From Pseudarthrobacter polychromogenes (GTDB lineage: Bacteria; Actinomycetota; Actinomycetes; Actinomycetales; Micrococcaceae): a stretch of DNA of 64,000 nt. The DNA lies in the NCBI RefSeq assembly GCF_014644495.1, contig NZ_BMKU01000003.1, positions 182,690 through 246,689 on the forward strand, read 5' to 3'. Position 1 is the stretch's first letter. Each line of letters begins with the position of its first letter. The position numbers and the translations under genes were made by a program. Positions 18,389 to 26,400 of this stretch are shown piece after piece. Below the pieces are notes generated by a model. That model ran no database searches. It saw only the letters and a list, made by a program, of their open reading frames with translations, and had not been told where the DNA came from.

Positions 18389-18512
18389 GCTTCGATCCTT
18401 CCGCTTGAGGAGCCTCGGCTCTACTGGGGGACACCCTGAACAGCCCCTGAGAGGACCCCGGATCCGGTCGGATTGCGGGCCGGGAAACCCTGATCCGTGC
18501 TTGGATTGATCC
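18389..18512. promoter_or_regulatory. divergent promoter region of the PspC/kinase module
   Basis: These 124 bases separate the ATGs of the LiaF-like gene and the kinase gene. A perfect 10-bp palindrome, CCGGATCCGG, sits at 18458-18467 near the middle and is a candidate regulator site. I see no convincing -35/-10 pair on either strand. Confidence 0.35.
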
Positions 18513-19934
18513 ATGACAACCGTCCCCACACGCGTCCCGCTGGTCCGCAGCAGCGACCGCTTCATCGCAGGCGTGTGTTCCGGCCTCGCCGCCCACCTGG
18601 GCGTGCCCGTGGTCCACGTGCGGGTGGCAATGGCCCTTGCCTCACTGGCCGGCGGGGCCGGCGTCGTCTTCTATGCCTGGTTGTGGATCATGGTCCCCAC
18701 GGCTGACGAAAGCGCCCGTCGCCAGGCGCGCCGGCCGTCGTCGCCCATTGCACCGGCTGTCAGCCGTGAGACTGTGCCGGCCGCCGTGCCCTGGACAGTG
18801 GCGCCGGCAGGCGGGGAGATCGCTCCGCCCAGCACGCCCGATGGCGGCCTTCGGACGGATACTGCCTCGCCACGCGGCCTTGGATACCCCGCCCCGGGAG
18901 ACGCCGCAGCGCCTGGGTCACAGACGGTGCGGCCACCCTGGTTCCGGTTCCGGGAGATGCGCTACGGCAAGGAGATCCTGCTTGGGGCCGGGCTGCTGCT
19001 GGTGGCAGGCATCCTGATTGCCCAACTGCTGGGCGTGGACGTGCCCCTGGGGACACTGATACCCGCAGCGGCCGTGCTGGGCGGCGCCTCCATTGCGTGG
19101 ATGCAGCTGGACGAGACCCGGCGGGCCGGGCTCGTGGACAAAACCAAGGCGGACCAGGCAGGGGGCTGGGCCCGGCTTGCGGCGGGACTGGCGCTGGTGG
19201 TGGCCGGCGTCCTGGTGATGGTGTCCGGCTCCGGTTCCTGGGAACAGACCTGGTTGGCGCTGCTGGCCTCGGTGGCTGTCCTTGGTGGAGTAGTGCTGGT
19301 CCTGCTGCCGTGGGCGCTGAAGTTCTGGCGCGACCTGGAGGCGGAGCGGGCCGGCAGGATCCGGGAAACCGAGCGGGCCGAGATCGCTGCCCACCTGCAC
19401 GACTCGGTGCTCCAGACGCTGGCCCTGATCCAGCGGCGGGCGGCCAGCGAGCACGACGTCATCCGGCTGGCCCGCGCCCAGGAACGTGAGCTACGGGGCT
19501 GGCTTTTCGCGGATCCCGGCAAGGACGCCGGGCAACTGTCGGACCGGATCAAGGCCGTGGCGGCCGAGGTGGAGGACCTGCTGGGCAACGCCGTCGAGGT
19601 GGTCTGTGTGGGGGACACTGCCGTCACGGAGGGCCATGAAGCGCTGATCCAGGCCAGCCGGGAGGCCATGCTCAACGCCTCCCGCCACGGTGGCGGGACC
19701 GTCTCGGTCTACCTGGAGGCATCCGGCGGCCGTGCGGAGGTCTTCATCAAGGACCGCGGCCCCGGGTTCGACCTGCAGCATGTGCCGGAGGACAGGCTCG
19801 GGGTCAGGGAATCCATCATCGGCCGCATGAACCGCCACGGCGGCACGGCGGCAATCAGCAGCAGCGGCGAGGGCACGGAGGTGCGGCTGGGCTTCCCCGC
19901 CGCCCCGCAGGACAGCACGGAAGGCAAACCATGA
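18513..19934 (+). CDS. sensor histidine kinase with N-terminal PspC domain
   Basis: The 473-residue membrane kinase starts with a PspC domain (RSSDRFIAGVCSGLAAHLGV, residues 11-30, plus its helix). A linker and about four further helices (150-270) follow. The HisKA_3 phosphoacceptor His296 lies in LHDSVLQTLALIQ, and a HATPase has EAMLNASRHGG (N-box) and KDRGPGFD (G-box). It is coupled by an ATGA overlap to the LuxR response regulator. The domain order matches actinobacterial LiaS/PspC-type kinases for envelope stress. Confidence 0.92.
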   Translation: MTTVPTRVPLVRSSDRFIAGVCSGLAAHLGVPVVHVRVAMALASLAGGAGVVFYAWLWIMVPTADESARRQARRPSSPIAPAVSRETVPAAVPWTVAPAGGEIAPPSTPDGGLRTDTASPRGLGYPAPGDAAAPGSQTVRPPWFRFREMRYGKEILLGAGLLLVAGILIAQLLGVDVPLGTLIPAAAVLGGASIAWMQLDETRRAGLVDKTKADQAGGWARLAAGLALVVAGVLVMVSGSGSWEQTWLALLASVAVLGGVVLVLLPWALKFWRDLEAERAGRIRETERAEIAAHLHDSVLQTLALIQRRAASEHDVIRLARAQERELRGWLFADPGKDAGQLSDRIKAVAAEVEDLLGNAVEVVCVGDTAVTEGHEALIQASREAMLNASRHGGGTVSVYLEASGGRAEVFIKDRGPGFDLQHVPEDRLGVRESIIGRMNRHGGTAAISSSGEGTEVRLGFPAAPQDSTEGKP

Positions 19935-20614
19935 ACACAACGCAGGGACAGGGTTCGGAACCGGCCGCCAGGTCCGCCAGGGTGGTCATTGTCGACGACC
20001 ACGCGATCTTCCGCTCGGGCCTGAAAGCGGACCTGGACCCCAGTATCCACGTGGTGGGCGAGGCGGCGACGGTGGAACAGGCCATCGCCGTCATTGCGCA
20101 GCAACGCCCGGACGTGGTGCTTCTGGACGTCCACCTGCCCGGCGGCCTGGGCGGCGGGGGCCGTGAGGTCATCGCCGGTTCCGCGGCCCTGCTGCCCGCC
20201 ACCAAGTTCCTGGCCCTCAGCGTCTCGGACGCGGCCGAGGACGTCGTGGCGGTCATCCGGGCGGGAGCACGCGGCTACGTCACCAAGACCATCTCGGGGA
20301 CGGAAATTACCGACGCCGTGTACCGGGTTGCCGGCGGGGACGCCGTCTTCTCGCCGCGGCTTGCAGGCTTTGTCCTCGACGCTTTCGGCACCGCGCCCGC
20401 GGACATCGCCGACGACGAACTGGACAGGCTGTCCGCGCGGGAACTCGAGGTCATGCGCCTCATCGCCCGCGGCTACAGCTACAAGGAAGTGGCCAAGGAG
20501 CTGTTCATTAGCATCAAGACGGTGGAAACGCATGTATCAGCGGTGCTGCGGAAGCTGCAGCTCTCCAGCCGCCACGAGCTGACCAAGTGGGCCGCTGAGC
20601 GCCGCCTCCTCTGA
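19931..20614 (+). CDS. NarL/LuxR-family response regulator
   Basis: The 227-residue partner of the upstream kinase has a receiver with DDH at 22-24, phosphoacceptor Asp66 (VVLLDVHLPGG) and the conserved lysine in YVTKTISG. The C-terminal LuxR helix-turn-helix is LSARELEVMRLIARGYSYKE followed by KTVETHVSAVLRKL. A glycine-rich insert follows Asp66 (GGLGGGGRE). It is expected to control the divergent PspC/LiaF-like operon. It ends 12 bases before the 32-bp repeat array. Confidence 0.93.
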   Translation: MNTTQGQGSEPAARSARVVIVDDHAIFRSGLKADLDPSIHVVGEAATVEQAIAVIAQQRPDVVLLDVHLPGGLGGGGREVIAGSAALLPATKFLALSVSDAAEDVVAVIRAGARGYVTKTISGTEITDAVYRVAGGDAVFSPRLAGFVLDAFGTAPADIADDELDRLSARELEVMRLIARGYSYKEVAKELFISIKTVETHVSAVLRKLQLSSRHELTKWAAERRLL

Positions 20615-20625
20615 CCCGGTGCCCC

Positions 20626-20824
20626 AAACGCTCTCTCACCTGATGCGCCTTAACCCCAAACGCTCTCTCACCTGATGGGCCATAACGCCAAACGCTCTCT
20701 CACCTGATGCGCCTCAACGCCAAACGCTCTCTCACCCTCCGTGAAGGGAGTGATAGAGCGTTTGGGGAATTCCTGCGTTAGGTGAGAGAGCGTTTGGGGA
20801 ATTCCTGCGTTAGGTGAGAGAGCG
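20626..20824. repeat. seven-unit 32-bp-period inverted repeat array
   Basis: Four cores CGCTCTCTCAC start at 20629, 20661, 20693 and 20725. Three complementary cores follow at 20750 (variant GTGATAGAGCG), 20782 and 20814 (GTGAGAGAGCG). Every step within each arm is exactly 32 bases. The spacers are 18 bases long; the two full right-arm spacers are identical. The two arms face each other across a 14-base centre, so the whole can fold as nested hairpins. It fills the gap between two convergent genes and ends two bases from the aminotransferase stop codon. There is no transposase, coding frame or CRISPR-like spacer diversity. Confidence 0.92.
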
Positions 20825-20826
20825 TC

Positions 20827-22044
20827 CTACTGGGCCTTGCCCAGAAAGTCCTGCAGCCGCTGCACGCCGGTCGCCAGGTCCTCGTCGCCGAGGGCGTAGG
20901 AAAGGCGCAGGTAGCCGGACGGGCCAAAGGCCTCACCCGGAACCACGGCCACCTCAACCTCGTCCAGGATCAGCGCTGCCAGCTCGGCAGAGGTCTGCGG
21001 CGATGCGGTGCCGGAGGCGGTGGGGAACTCCTTGCCCAGCAGCGCGCGGACGTCGGCGTAGACGTAAAAGGCGCCCTTCGGCGTCGGGCATTCAACGCCC
21101 TCAATCGCGTTCAGGCCCGCAACGATCGCCTTGCGGCGGCGGTCGAATGCCACCTTCATCTCATCAACAGCGGTCAGCGGGCCGGAGACCGCGGCGAGGG
21201 CCGCGATCTGCATGATGTTGGAGACGTTGGACGTGGCATGGGACTGGAGGTTGGTGGCGGCCTTGATGACGTCGGCCGGACCGATCATCCAGCCCACGCG
21301 CCAGCCGGTCATGGCATAGGTCTTGGCAACACCGTTCAGGATGACCACTTTGTCGCCCAGTTCCGGCGCCGCGGTGGCGATCGAAGTGAAGGGAACGCCG
21401 TCGTATGTCAGGTGCTCGTAGATCTCGTCCGTGACCACCCAGAGGCCCTTGGACGCTGCCCACTTGCCGATCTCCGCCACCTGCTCCGGCGAGTAGACAG
21501 AGCCGGTGGGGTTGGATGGCGACACGAACAACAGGATCTTCGTCCTGTCCGTAACGGCTGCTTCGAGCTGTTCCACAGTTACCAGGTAGTCCTGCTCAGG
21601 GCCCGCAAAGACCTCCACGGGCACACCGCCGGCCAGGCGGATGGCCTCCGGGTAGGTGGTCCAGAACGGGGTGGGGACAATAACCTCATCGCCCGGATCA
21701 ACCAGGGTGGCGAAAGTGTTGTACACAGCCTGCTTGCCGCCGTTGGTCACCAGGACCTGGGAGGCCTCCACTGCATAGCCGGAGTCGCGCAGCGTCTTCT
21801 CGGCGATGGCCTTCTTCAGTTCCGGCAATCCGCCGGCAGGGGAGTAGCGGTGGTACTTCGGCTGGCCGGCAGCTTCGATGGCCGCCTGAACGATGTAGTC
21901 CGGCGTGGGGAAGTCCGGCTCGCCCGCACCAAACCCAATAACCGGCCGGCCCGCTGCCTTCAGCGCCTTCGCCTTGGCGTCAACGGCGAGGGTTGCGGAT
22001 TCGGCAATTGCGGAAATGCGCTGGGAAACGCGGGCGGCAGACAT
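20827..22044 (-). CDS. aspC: class I pyridoxal-phosphate aminotransferase (aspartate aminotransferase type)
   Basis: Transfers amino groups between aspartate-like donors and 2-oxoglutarate. The 405-residue enzyme has the class I landmarks [20 protein letters not shown] (substrate arginine loop region), TDEIYEHL, and the PLP lysine Lys241 in [16 protein letters not shown]. The start is ATG 22044 at [10 protein letters not shown]; a longer reading to 22284 adds unconserved residues. The exact substrate (Asp, or a broader prephenate/aromatic range) is uncertain. The gene ends directly against the 32-bp repeat array. Confidence 0.9.
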   Translation of the reverse strand: MSAARVSQRISAIAESATLAVDAKAKALKAAGRPVIGFGAGEPDFPTPDYIVQAAIEAAGQPKYHRYSPAGGLPELKKAIAEKTLRDSGYAVEASQVLVTNGGKQAVYNTFATLVDPGDEVIVPTPFWTTYPEAIRLAGGVPVEVFAGPEQDYLVTVEQLEAAVTDRTKILLFVSPSNPTGSVYSPEQVAEIGKWAASKGLWVVTDEIYEHLTYDGVPFTSIATAAPELGDKVVILNGVAKTYAMTGWRVGWMIGPADVIKAATNLQSHATSNVSNIMQIAALAAVSGPLTAVDEMKVAFDRRRKAIVAGLNAIEGVECPTPKGAFYVYADVRALLGKEFPTASGTASPQTSAELAALILDEVEVAVVPGEAFGPSGYLRLSYALGDEDLATGVQRLQDFLGKAQ

Positions 22045-22207
22045 GGCAGGTCCGTTCTTCGCTTGCAGCCTGGGGGCTGGAATGTGGGATTCGACGAGTT
22101 CTACTCTATGCTGTTCACCGGACCCTCCGGGTTGCCGGTTTTGATTTGTGACTGTTTCCCGGTCAAATGTCAGGCAGGCCATCGGGTGAGGGCCGGAAAT
22201 GGGCCGG

Positions 22208-22237
22208 TTCGACGAACGCGAAGTTGTTGCGTAGACT
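22208..22237 (+). promoter_or_regulatory. candidate tRNA-Trp / secE promoter
   Basis: TTCGAC (22208-22213) and TAGACT (22232-22237) are spaced by 18 bases, about 85 bases before the tRNA. No terminator is seen between the tRNA and secE-nusG, so both may share this start. Confidence 0.5.
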
Positions 22238-22322
22238 GGTTCACCGGTGTTGAAACACGGATGATGACGTGCGCCCCAGTTCAAACTGGCGGCTCGTTGT
22301 CAGAGAGTGGAATTCACTCCAT

Positions 22323-22395
22323 AGGGTAGTGGCGCAATTGGTAGCGCAGCGGTCTCCAAAACCGCAGGTTGCAGGTTCGAGTCCTGTCTGCCCTG
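22323..22395 (+). tRNA. trpT: tRNA-Trp (anticodon CCA)
   Basis: The 73-base cloverleaf has acceptor strands AGGGTAG (22323-22329) and CTGCCCT (22388-22394) with discriminator G. The anticodon arm reads CGGTCTCCAAAACCG with CCA in the loop, and the T-arm is CAGGTTCGAGTCCTG. The terminal CCA is not encoded. tRNA-Trp directly before secE-nusG is a common arrangement in bacteria. Confidence 0.96.
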
Positions 22396-22491
22396 CGCAA
22401 GCGCCCCGGGCGAAAATCCGGGGCAAGCGCAGCAACCATGGTTCTGTTCAGGGCCGGGTAATCCACCATTGCAAAGATGAGCGAGGACCAG

Positions 22492-22761
22492 GTGACCGAA
22501 ACAGCTGCCAGCAGCTCCAAGGGCCGCCCAGCTAAGAAGGACGCCAAGGCAAACTTCTTCGCCCGCATTGCACTCTTCGTCCGCCAGATCATCGGCGAAC
22601 TGAAGAAGGTTGTTGCACCCACCCGCAAGGAACTGATCAACTACACGCTCGTGGTGCTGGTGTTCGTGGGCATCATGATGGTCATCGTCAGCCTGCTGGA
22701 CATCGGTTTTGGAACCGCCGTCGGCTGGGTCTTCGGCGGGACCGGCACCACGGACAGCTAA
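22492..22761 (+). CDS. secE: preprotein translocase subunit SecE
   Basis: This small essential subunit clamps SecY in the membrane. The product is about 89 residues: a basic N-terminus, the amphipathic surface helix and FVRQIIGELKKVVAPTRKEL, then one transmembrane helix (about 53-75). GTG 22492 is chosen because GAGGA lies just upstream; ATG 22477 is in frame but has no ribosome-binding site. It precedes nusG by 113 bases, the standard secE-nusG order. Confidence 0.93.
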   Translation: MTETAASSSKGRPAKKDAKANFFARIALFVRQIIGELKKVVAPTRKELINYTLVVLVFVGIMMVIVSLLDIGFGTAVGWVFGGTGTTDS

Positions 22762-22874
22762 CGCTGCACGGTCCGCAGGCCGCGTGTTCCTCCGGGATTC
22801 CCGGACGGAACGCCGGTGTGCGGAATTGAGCCATTTAAATAGGCATGTTAGGCAATGAGGAAGCAGGAGACCAA

Positions 22875-23678
22875 GTGTCTGAGCAGGAGCTCGAGGTAAC
22901 CGAGACTGAGCTGGAAGAGTCCGCGGACGTCACGGCAGAAGCCGGTGACGAGTCTGAGTTTGATTCCTCCGCGCCCGAATCCGAGGACGCCGGTTCCGAC
23001 TTTGACGCCGAGGCAGACGCCGGCTCCGAAGAGGAGTCCGATGACGCCCTCGCCGCTGCTGCCGCCAAAGCAGACGTTGACCCCGCCGAGGAGTTCAAGG
23101 CCAAGCTGCGCCGCCAGGAAGGTGACTGGTACGTCATCCACTCCTACGCCGGTTACGAAAACCGCGTGAAGGCTAACCTGGAAACCCGCATCCAGACCCT
23201 GGACATGGAAGATTACATCTTCGAAATCCAGGTGCCCATGGAAGAAGTCGTTGAGATCAAGAACGCTCAGCGCAAGGTCATCAACCGCGTCCGCATCCCC
23301 GGCTATGTGCTGGTCCGCATGGACCTGACGGACGCTTCGTGGGGCGCCGTCCGCCACACCCCGGGTGTCACAGGCTTCGTGGGCAACGCCCACAACCCAG
23401 TGCCGCTTCGCCTGGACGAGGTCTTCTCCATGCTTGCTCCCGTCTTCGAGGAAGAGCAGGCCGAGAAGGGCAAGCCGGTCAACAAGCAGAACCAGGCCCC
23501 CGTGGACGTTGACTTCGAGGTTGGCGAGTCCGTCATCGTCAAGGAAGGCCCGTTCGAGACCCTTCCCGCCACCATCTCCGAGATCAAGGTCGAATCCCAG
23601 ACCCTCGTGGTGCTCGTGTCCATCTTCGAGCGCGAAACGCCGGTTACCCTGGCGTTCAACCAGGTCACCAAGATCTAG
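22875..23678 (+). CDS. nusG: transcription termination/antitermination factor NusG
   Basis: Links RNA polymerase to Rho and ribosomes. The 267-residue protein has a strongly acidic N-terminal extension of about 75 residues (repeated E/D, ending [11 protein letters not shown]). The NGN domain ([18 protein letters not shown] to TPGVTGFVG) and a C-terminal KOW domain ([19 protein letters not shown]) follow. GTG 22875 has AGGAG five bases upstream; an earlier ATG at 22845 does not. The acidic extension is seen in other actinobacterial NusG proteins. Confidence 0.95.
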   Translation: MSEQELEVTETELEESADVTAEAGDESEFDSSAPESEDAGSDFDAEADAGSEEESDDALAAAAAKADVDPAEEFKAKLRRQEGDWYVIHSYAGYENRVKANLETRIQTLDMEDYIFEIQVPMEEVVEIKNAQRKVINRVRIPGYVLVRMDLTDASWGAVRHTPGVTGFVGNAHNPVPLRLDEVFSMLAPVFEEEQAEKGKPVNKQNQAPVDVDFEVGESVIVKEGPFETLPATISEIKVESQTLVVLVSIFERETPVTLAFNQVTKI

Positions 23679-23808
23679 CACCACCCAAGAATTCGTCCCG
23701 GGGCTGCCCGCTTAGCAGTACCGGAACGGCCGGCCGCCTTGCCATGGCGGCCATAAACCTGAGGCACGCTCCTGTGCCCCAGGACGTTATTGAGAGAAGG
23801 ACCCTACA

Positions 23809-24240
23809 TTGGCTCCCAAGAAGAAGGTCACCGGCCTCATCAAGCTGCAGATCCAGGCAGGTGCCGCTAACCCGGCCCCGCCGATCGGTCCTGCGCTTGG
23901 CCAGCACGGTGTCAACATCATGGAATTCTGCAAGGCGTACAACGCTGCGACGGAAGCCCAGCGCGGAAACGTCATCCCCGTGGAAATCACGGTCTACGAG
24001 GACCGTTCCTTCACGTTCATCACCAAGACCCCGCCGGCTGCAGAGCTCATCAAGAAGGCTGCAGGCGTCGCCAAGGGTTCAGCAACCCCGCACACCGTCA
24101 AGGTTGCCAAGCTGACCCAGGCCCAGGTCAACGAGATCGCCTCCACCAAGATGGAAGACCTCAACGCCACGAGCCTCGAAGGCGCAGCGAAGATCATCGC
24201 CGGCACCGCCCGCTCCATGGGCATCACCGTCGAAGGCTAG
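23809..24240 (+). CDS. rplK: 50S ribosomal protein L11
   Basis: Part of the GTPase-associated centre with 23S rRNA; needed for stringent-factor activation. The 143-residue protein has the intact proline-rich turn ([20 protein letters not shown]) that thiopeptides target, and the C-terminal rRNA-binding domain with [12 protein letters not shown]. The start is TTG 23809 after a GAGAAGGA site, a rare initiation codon for a highly expressed gene. It is 130 bases from nusG and 182 from rplA. Confidence 0.97.
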
Positions 24241-24253
24241 CCGCTTCCGCCGC

Positions 24254-24321
24254 TTTGGTGTTGTGCCCGGGAATACGGGCACGACGACGGGCGGCACCGC
24301 CGGGACACCGGCACCACCAAA
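24254..24321 (+). promoter_or_regulatory. structured rplK-rplA spacer
   Basis: TTTGGTG (24254-24260) can pair with CACCAAA (24315-24321), enclosing a hairpin with GTGCCCG (24263-24269) and CGGGCAC (24276-24282). The gap of 182 bases is long for these usually adjacent genes. It may be a regulatory or processing structure, possibly for L1 feedback. I see no clear helix-76 mimic. Confidence 0.35.
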
Positions 24322-24422
24322 ACTGAAATGTTGGGAAACGGGCACGGATAACGAGCCCGCCCAACTGTGGCAGGGCCCAGCGCGGTCCGCAGACCACAAC
24401 TGCACAAGGAGAAATAAGCAGC

Positions 24423-25130
24423 ATGGCAAAGCGCAGCAAAGCATATGAGGCAGCAGCCGCCAAGATCGACGCGGAGAAGTTCTACGCGCCGTTCGAGGCA
24501 GTGACCCTCGCCAAGGACACCAACCCGTCCAAGTTCGACGCCACCGTTGAGGTTGCATTCCGCCTCGGCGTCGACCCCCGCAAGGCTGACCAGATGGTCC
24601 GCGGCACCGTCAACCTGCCCCACGGCACCGGTAAGGTTTCCCGCGTCCTGGTCTTCGCTACCGGCGACAAGGCTGAGGCAGCAATCGCAGCCGGCGCCGA
24701 CTTCGTTGGTTCCGACGACCTGATCGAAAAGATCGCAGCCGGCTGGACCGACTTCGACGCCGCCGTCGCCACCCCTGACCTCATGGGCAAGGTTGGCCGC
24801 CTCGGTAAGGTCCTGGGCCCGCGTAACCTGATGCCGAACCCGAAGACGGGCACCGTGACCCCCGACGTCACCAAGGCCGTCAACGACATCAAGGGTGGAA
24901 AGATCGACTTCCGCGTCGACAAGCACTCCAACCTGCACTTCATCATCGGCAAGGTCTCCTTCGACGCCGTCAAGCTGGCCGAGAACTACGCAGCAGCACT
25001 GGAAGAGGTGCTTCGCCTGAAGCCGTCCGCTTCCAAGGGCCGCTACATCCAGAAGGCCACGGTTGCCACCACCTTTGGTCCCGGCATCTCCGTCGACCCG
25101 AACGTCACCAAGGTTCTGACCGAGGCCTAA
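24423..25130 (+). CDS. rplA: 50S ribosomal protein L1
   Basis: Forms the L1 stalk at the E site and, in many bacteria, represses its own message. The 235-residue protein carries the signature [24 protein letters not shown] and is full length. The ATG has AAGGAG upstream. A strong terminator follows 43 bases after the stop, so the rplKA unit ends here and is not co-transcribed with rplJL. Confidence 0.98.
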   Translation: MAKRSKAYEAAAAKIDAEKFYAPFEAVTLAKDTNPSKFDATVEVAFRLGVDPRKADQMVRGTVNLPHGTGKVSRVLVFATGDKAEAAIAAGADFVGSDDLIEKIAAGWTDFDAAVATPDLMGKVGRLGKVLGPRNLMPNPKTGTVTPDVTKAVNDIKGGKIDFRVDKHSNLHFIIGKVSFDAVKLAENYAAALEEVLRLKPSASKGRYIQKATVATTFGPGISVDPNVTKVLTEA

Positions 25131-25173
25131 ATCCTCGTCTGAAACTCCTGCAGCGGAACCTGTCCGCCGCAAC

Positions 25174-25205
25174 AAAACCGCCCGGCACCCGTGCCGGGCG
25201 GTTTT
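25174..25205 (+). terminator. intrinsic terminator after rplA
   Basis: A 15-bp perfect stem (25174-25188 with 25191-25205) begins with AAAACC and ends in GGTTTT followed by GTCTT. This is a classic Rho-independent terminator closing the secE-nusG-rplKA region. Confidence 0.9.
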
Positions 25206-25259
25206 GTCTTAAGCTGCGGAACTATGCCGGCGCCGGCACCTTTTGCCTAAGCTGTAGGA

Positions 25260-26393
25260 ATGGCTGACCCAGAGTCGGATACTTTCCCAGGGGCCCCCGC
25301 TGCTCCCGTTATCTCTGCTGTTAAGGTGATGCCGGAACCCGGCACCAATGCCACTTCTGCAGGGCCCACAGCGGATCTCAGGGAATGCCACGCCCTGCGG
25401 GTGGGGCACGAGCTTGCACTGTGGGGCAACCTGGACCGTTGTCCCACCCTCCAGGAAACTGCCGAGTTCTGGCGGGGCAGTGAATACGAGGAGCGGCAGC
25501 TCTTCCTGGCGAGGCTGAACGGGGAGACCGTTGGTATGTGCTCCGTGGAACTGCCGCTCCGCGAGAACACCCATACCGCCGGTGTCGATGTCCTGATCGC
25601 GCCCGCCCACCGGCGCCGGGGGGTGGGCAGGACGCTGCTTTTACACGCAGAGTCGATTGCCAGGACACGGGGCCGGACCTCCCTCTACGGGTACCACGAG
25701 GTTCCGCTGGCCGCGGCGGACGGGAACCCCCTGCTCCCCGCCAAGTCCGGTGCCGGGGGCCTGCCGGTCACCGAACCTGCAGTGGCCTTCGCCGCCGCTT
25801 CCGGCTACGAGCTGGAACAGGTGGAACGGTCCAGCCGGCTCGACCTTCCCGTCGCGCCTGAGCTGCTGGACCGGCTGGAGGCAGACGCAGCAGCACGAGC
25901 AGGCGGCTACAGCATCACGGGCTGGGACGACACCTGCCCCGAAGACCTGGTGCAGGCCTACGCGCTTCTCAAAGCACGGATGAGCACGGACGTTCCCATC
26001 GCCGGGATGGATTGGGAGGGCGAGGACTGGGATGCAGCCAGGGTCCGGGAGGAGGAGCAAACGATGGCCCGCGGCGGCGTCCACTCCGCGGTGACTGCCG
26101 CACTGCACAGCGCCACGGGGGAGCTGGTTGCCTACACGGTCCTCAACTGGCGGCCCGGTGTGCCGGCATCCATCGCCCAGCAGGACACCCTGGTCACGGC
26201 AAAACACCGCGGCCGCCGCCTGGGCATGCTCATCAAGGTGGCAAATCTACGGCGCGCCCAGGGCAGATGGCCGGCGGCGCGTTCTGTGTTGACGTGGAAC
26301 GCCAGTGAAAACCAACATATGCTGGCCATAAATATTGCCCTTGGATTCAGGCCGGCTGGTTATGAAGGTGAGTGGCAGAAACGGCTGGGATGA
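25260..26393 (+). CDS. double-domain GNAT acetyltransferase (first of tandem pair)
   Basis: The 377-residue protein contains two GNAT folds. The first has the acetyl-CoA loop VDVLIAPAHRRRGVGRTLLL (about residues 102-121); the second, more degenerate, has DTLVTAKHRGRRLGMLIKVAN and TWNASENQHMLAINIALGF. The C-terminal half closely matches that of the next gene, so the two are tandem paralogues. The domain layout resembles mycothiol synthase-like proteins. The substrate is unknown. The pair interrupts the usual rplKA-rplJL order. Confidence 0.85.
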   Translation: MADPESDTFPGAPAAPVISAVKVMPEPGTNATSAGPTADLRECHALRVGHELALWGNLDRCPTLQETAEFWRGSEYEERQLFLARLNGETVGMCSVELPLRENTHTAGVDVLIAPAHRRRGVGRTLLLHAESIARTRGRTSLYGYHEVPLAAADGNPLLPAKSGAGGLPVTEPAVAFAAASGYELEQVERSSRLDLPVAPELLDRLEADAAARAGGYSITGWDDTCPEDLVQAYALLKARMSTDVPIAGMDWEGEDWDAARVREEEQTMARGGVHSAVTAALHSATGELVAYTVLNWRPGVPASIAQQDTLVTAKHRGRRLGMLIKVANLRRAQGRWPAARSVLTWNASENQHMLAINIALGFRPAGYEGEWQKRLG

Positions 26394-26400
26394 TGCGCCT

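Noticed and set aside
20626..20824. CRISPR array (regular 32-bp period)
   Set aside because: The units switch orientation in the middle, spacers are only 18 bp and some are identical, and no cas gene is present.
22314..22640. minus-strand frame across tRNA-Trp and secE
   Set aside because: It overlaps a clear tRNA and the secE gene and has no recognisable domain.
24241..24422. hidden gene between rplK and rplA
   Set aside because: There is no start with a ribosome-binding site; the stretch is better read as a structured spacer.
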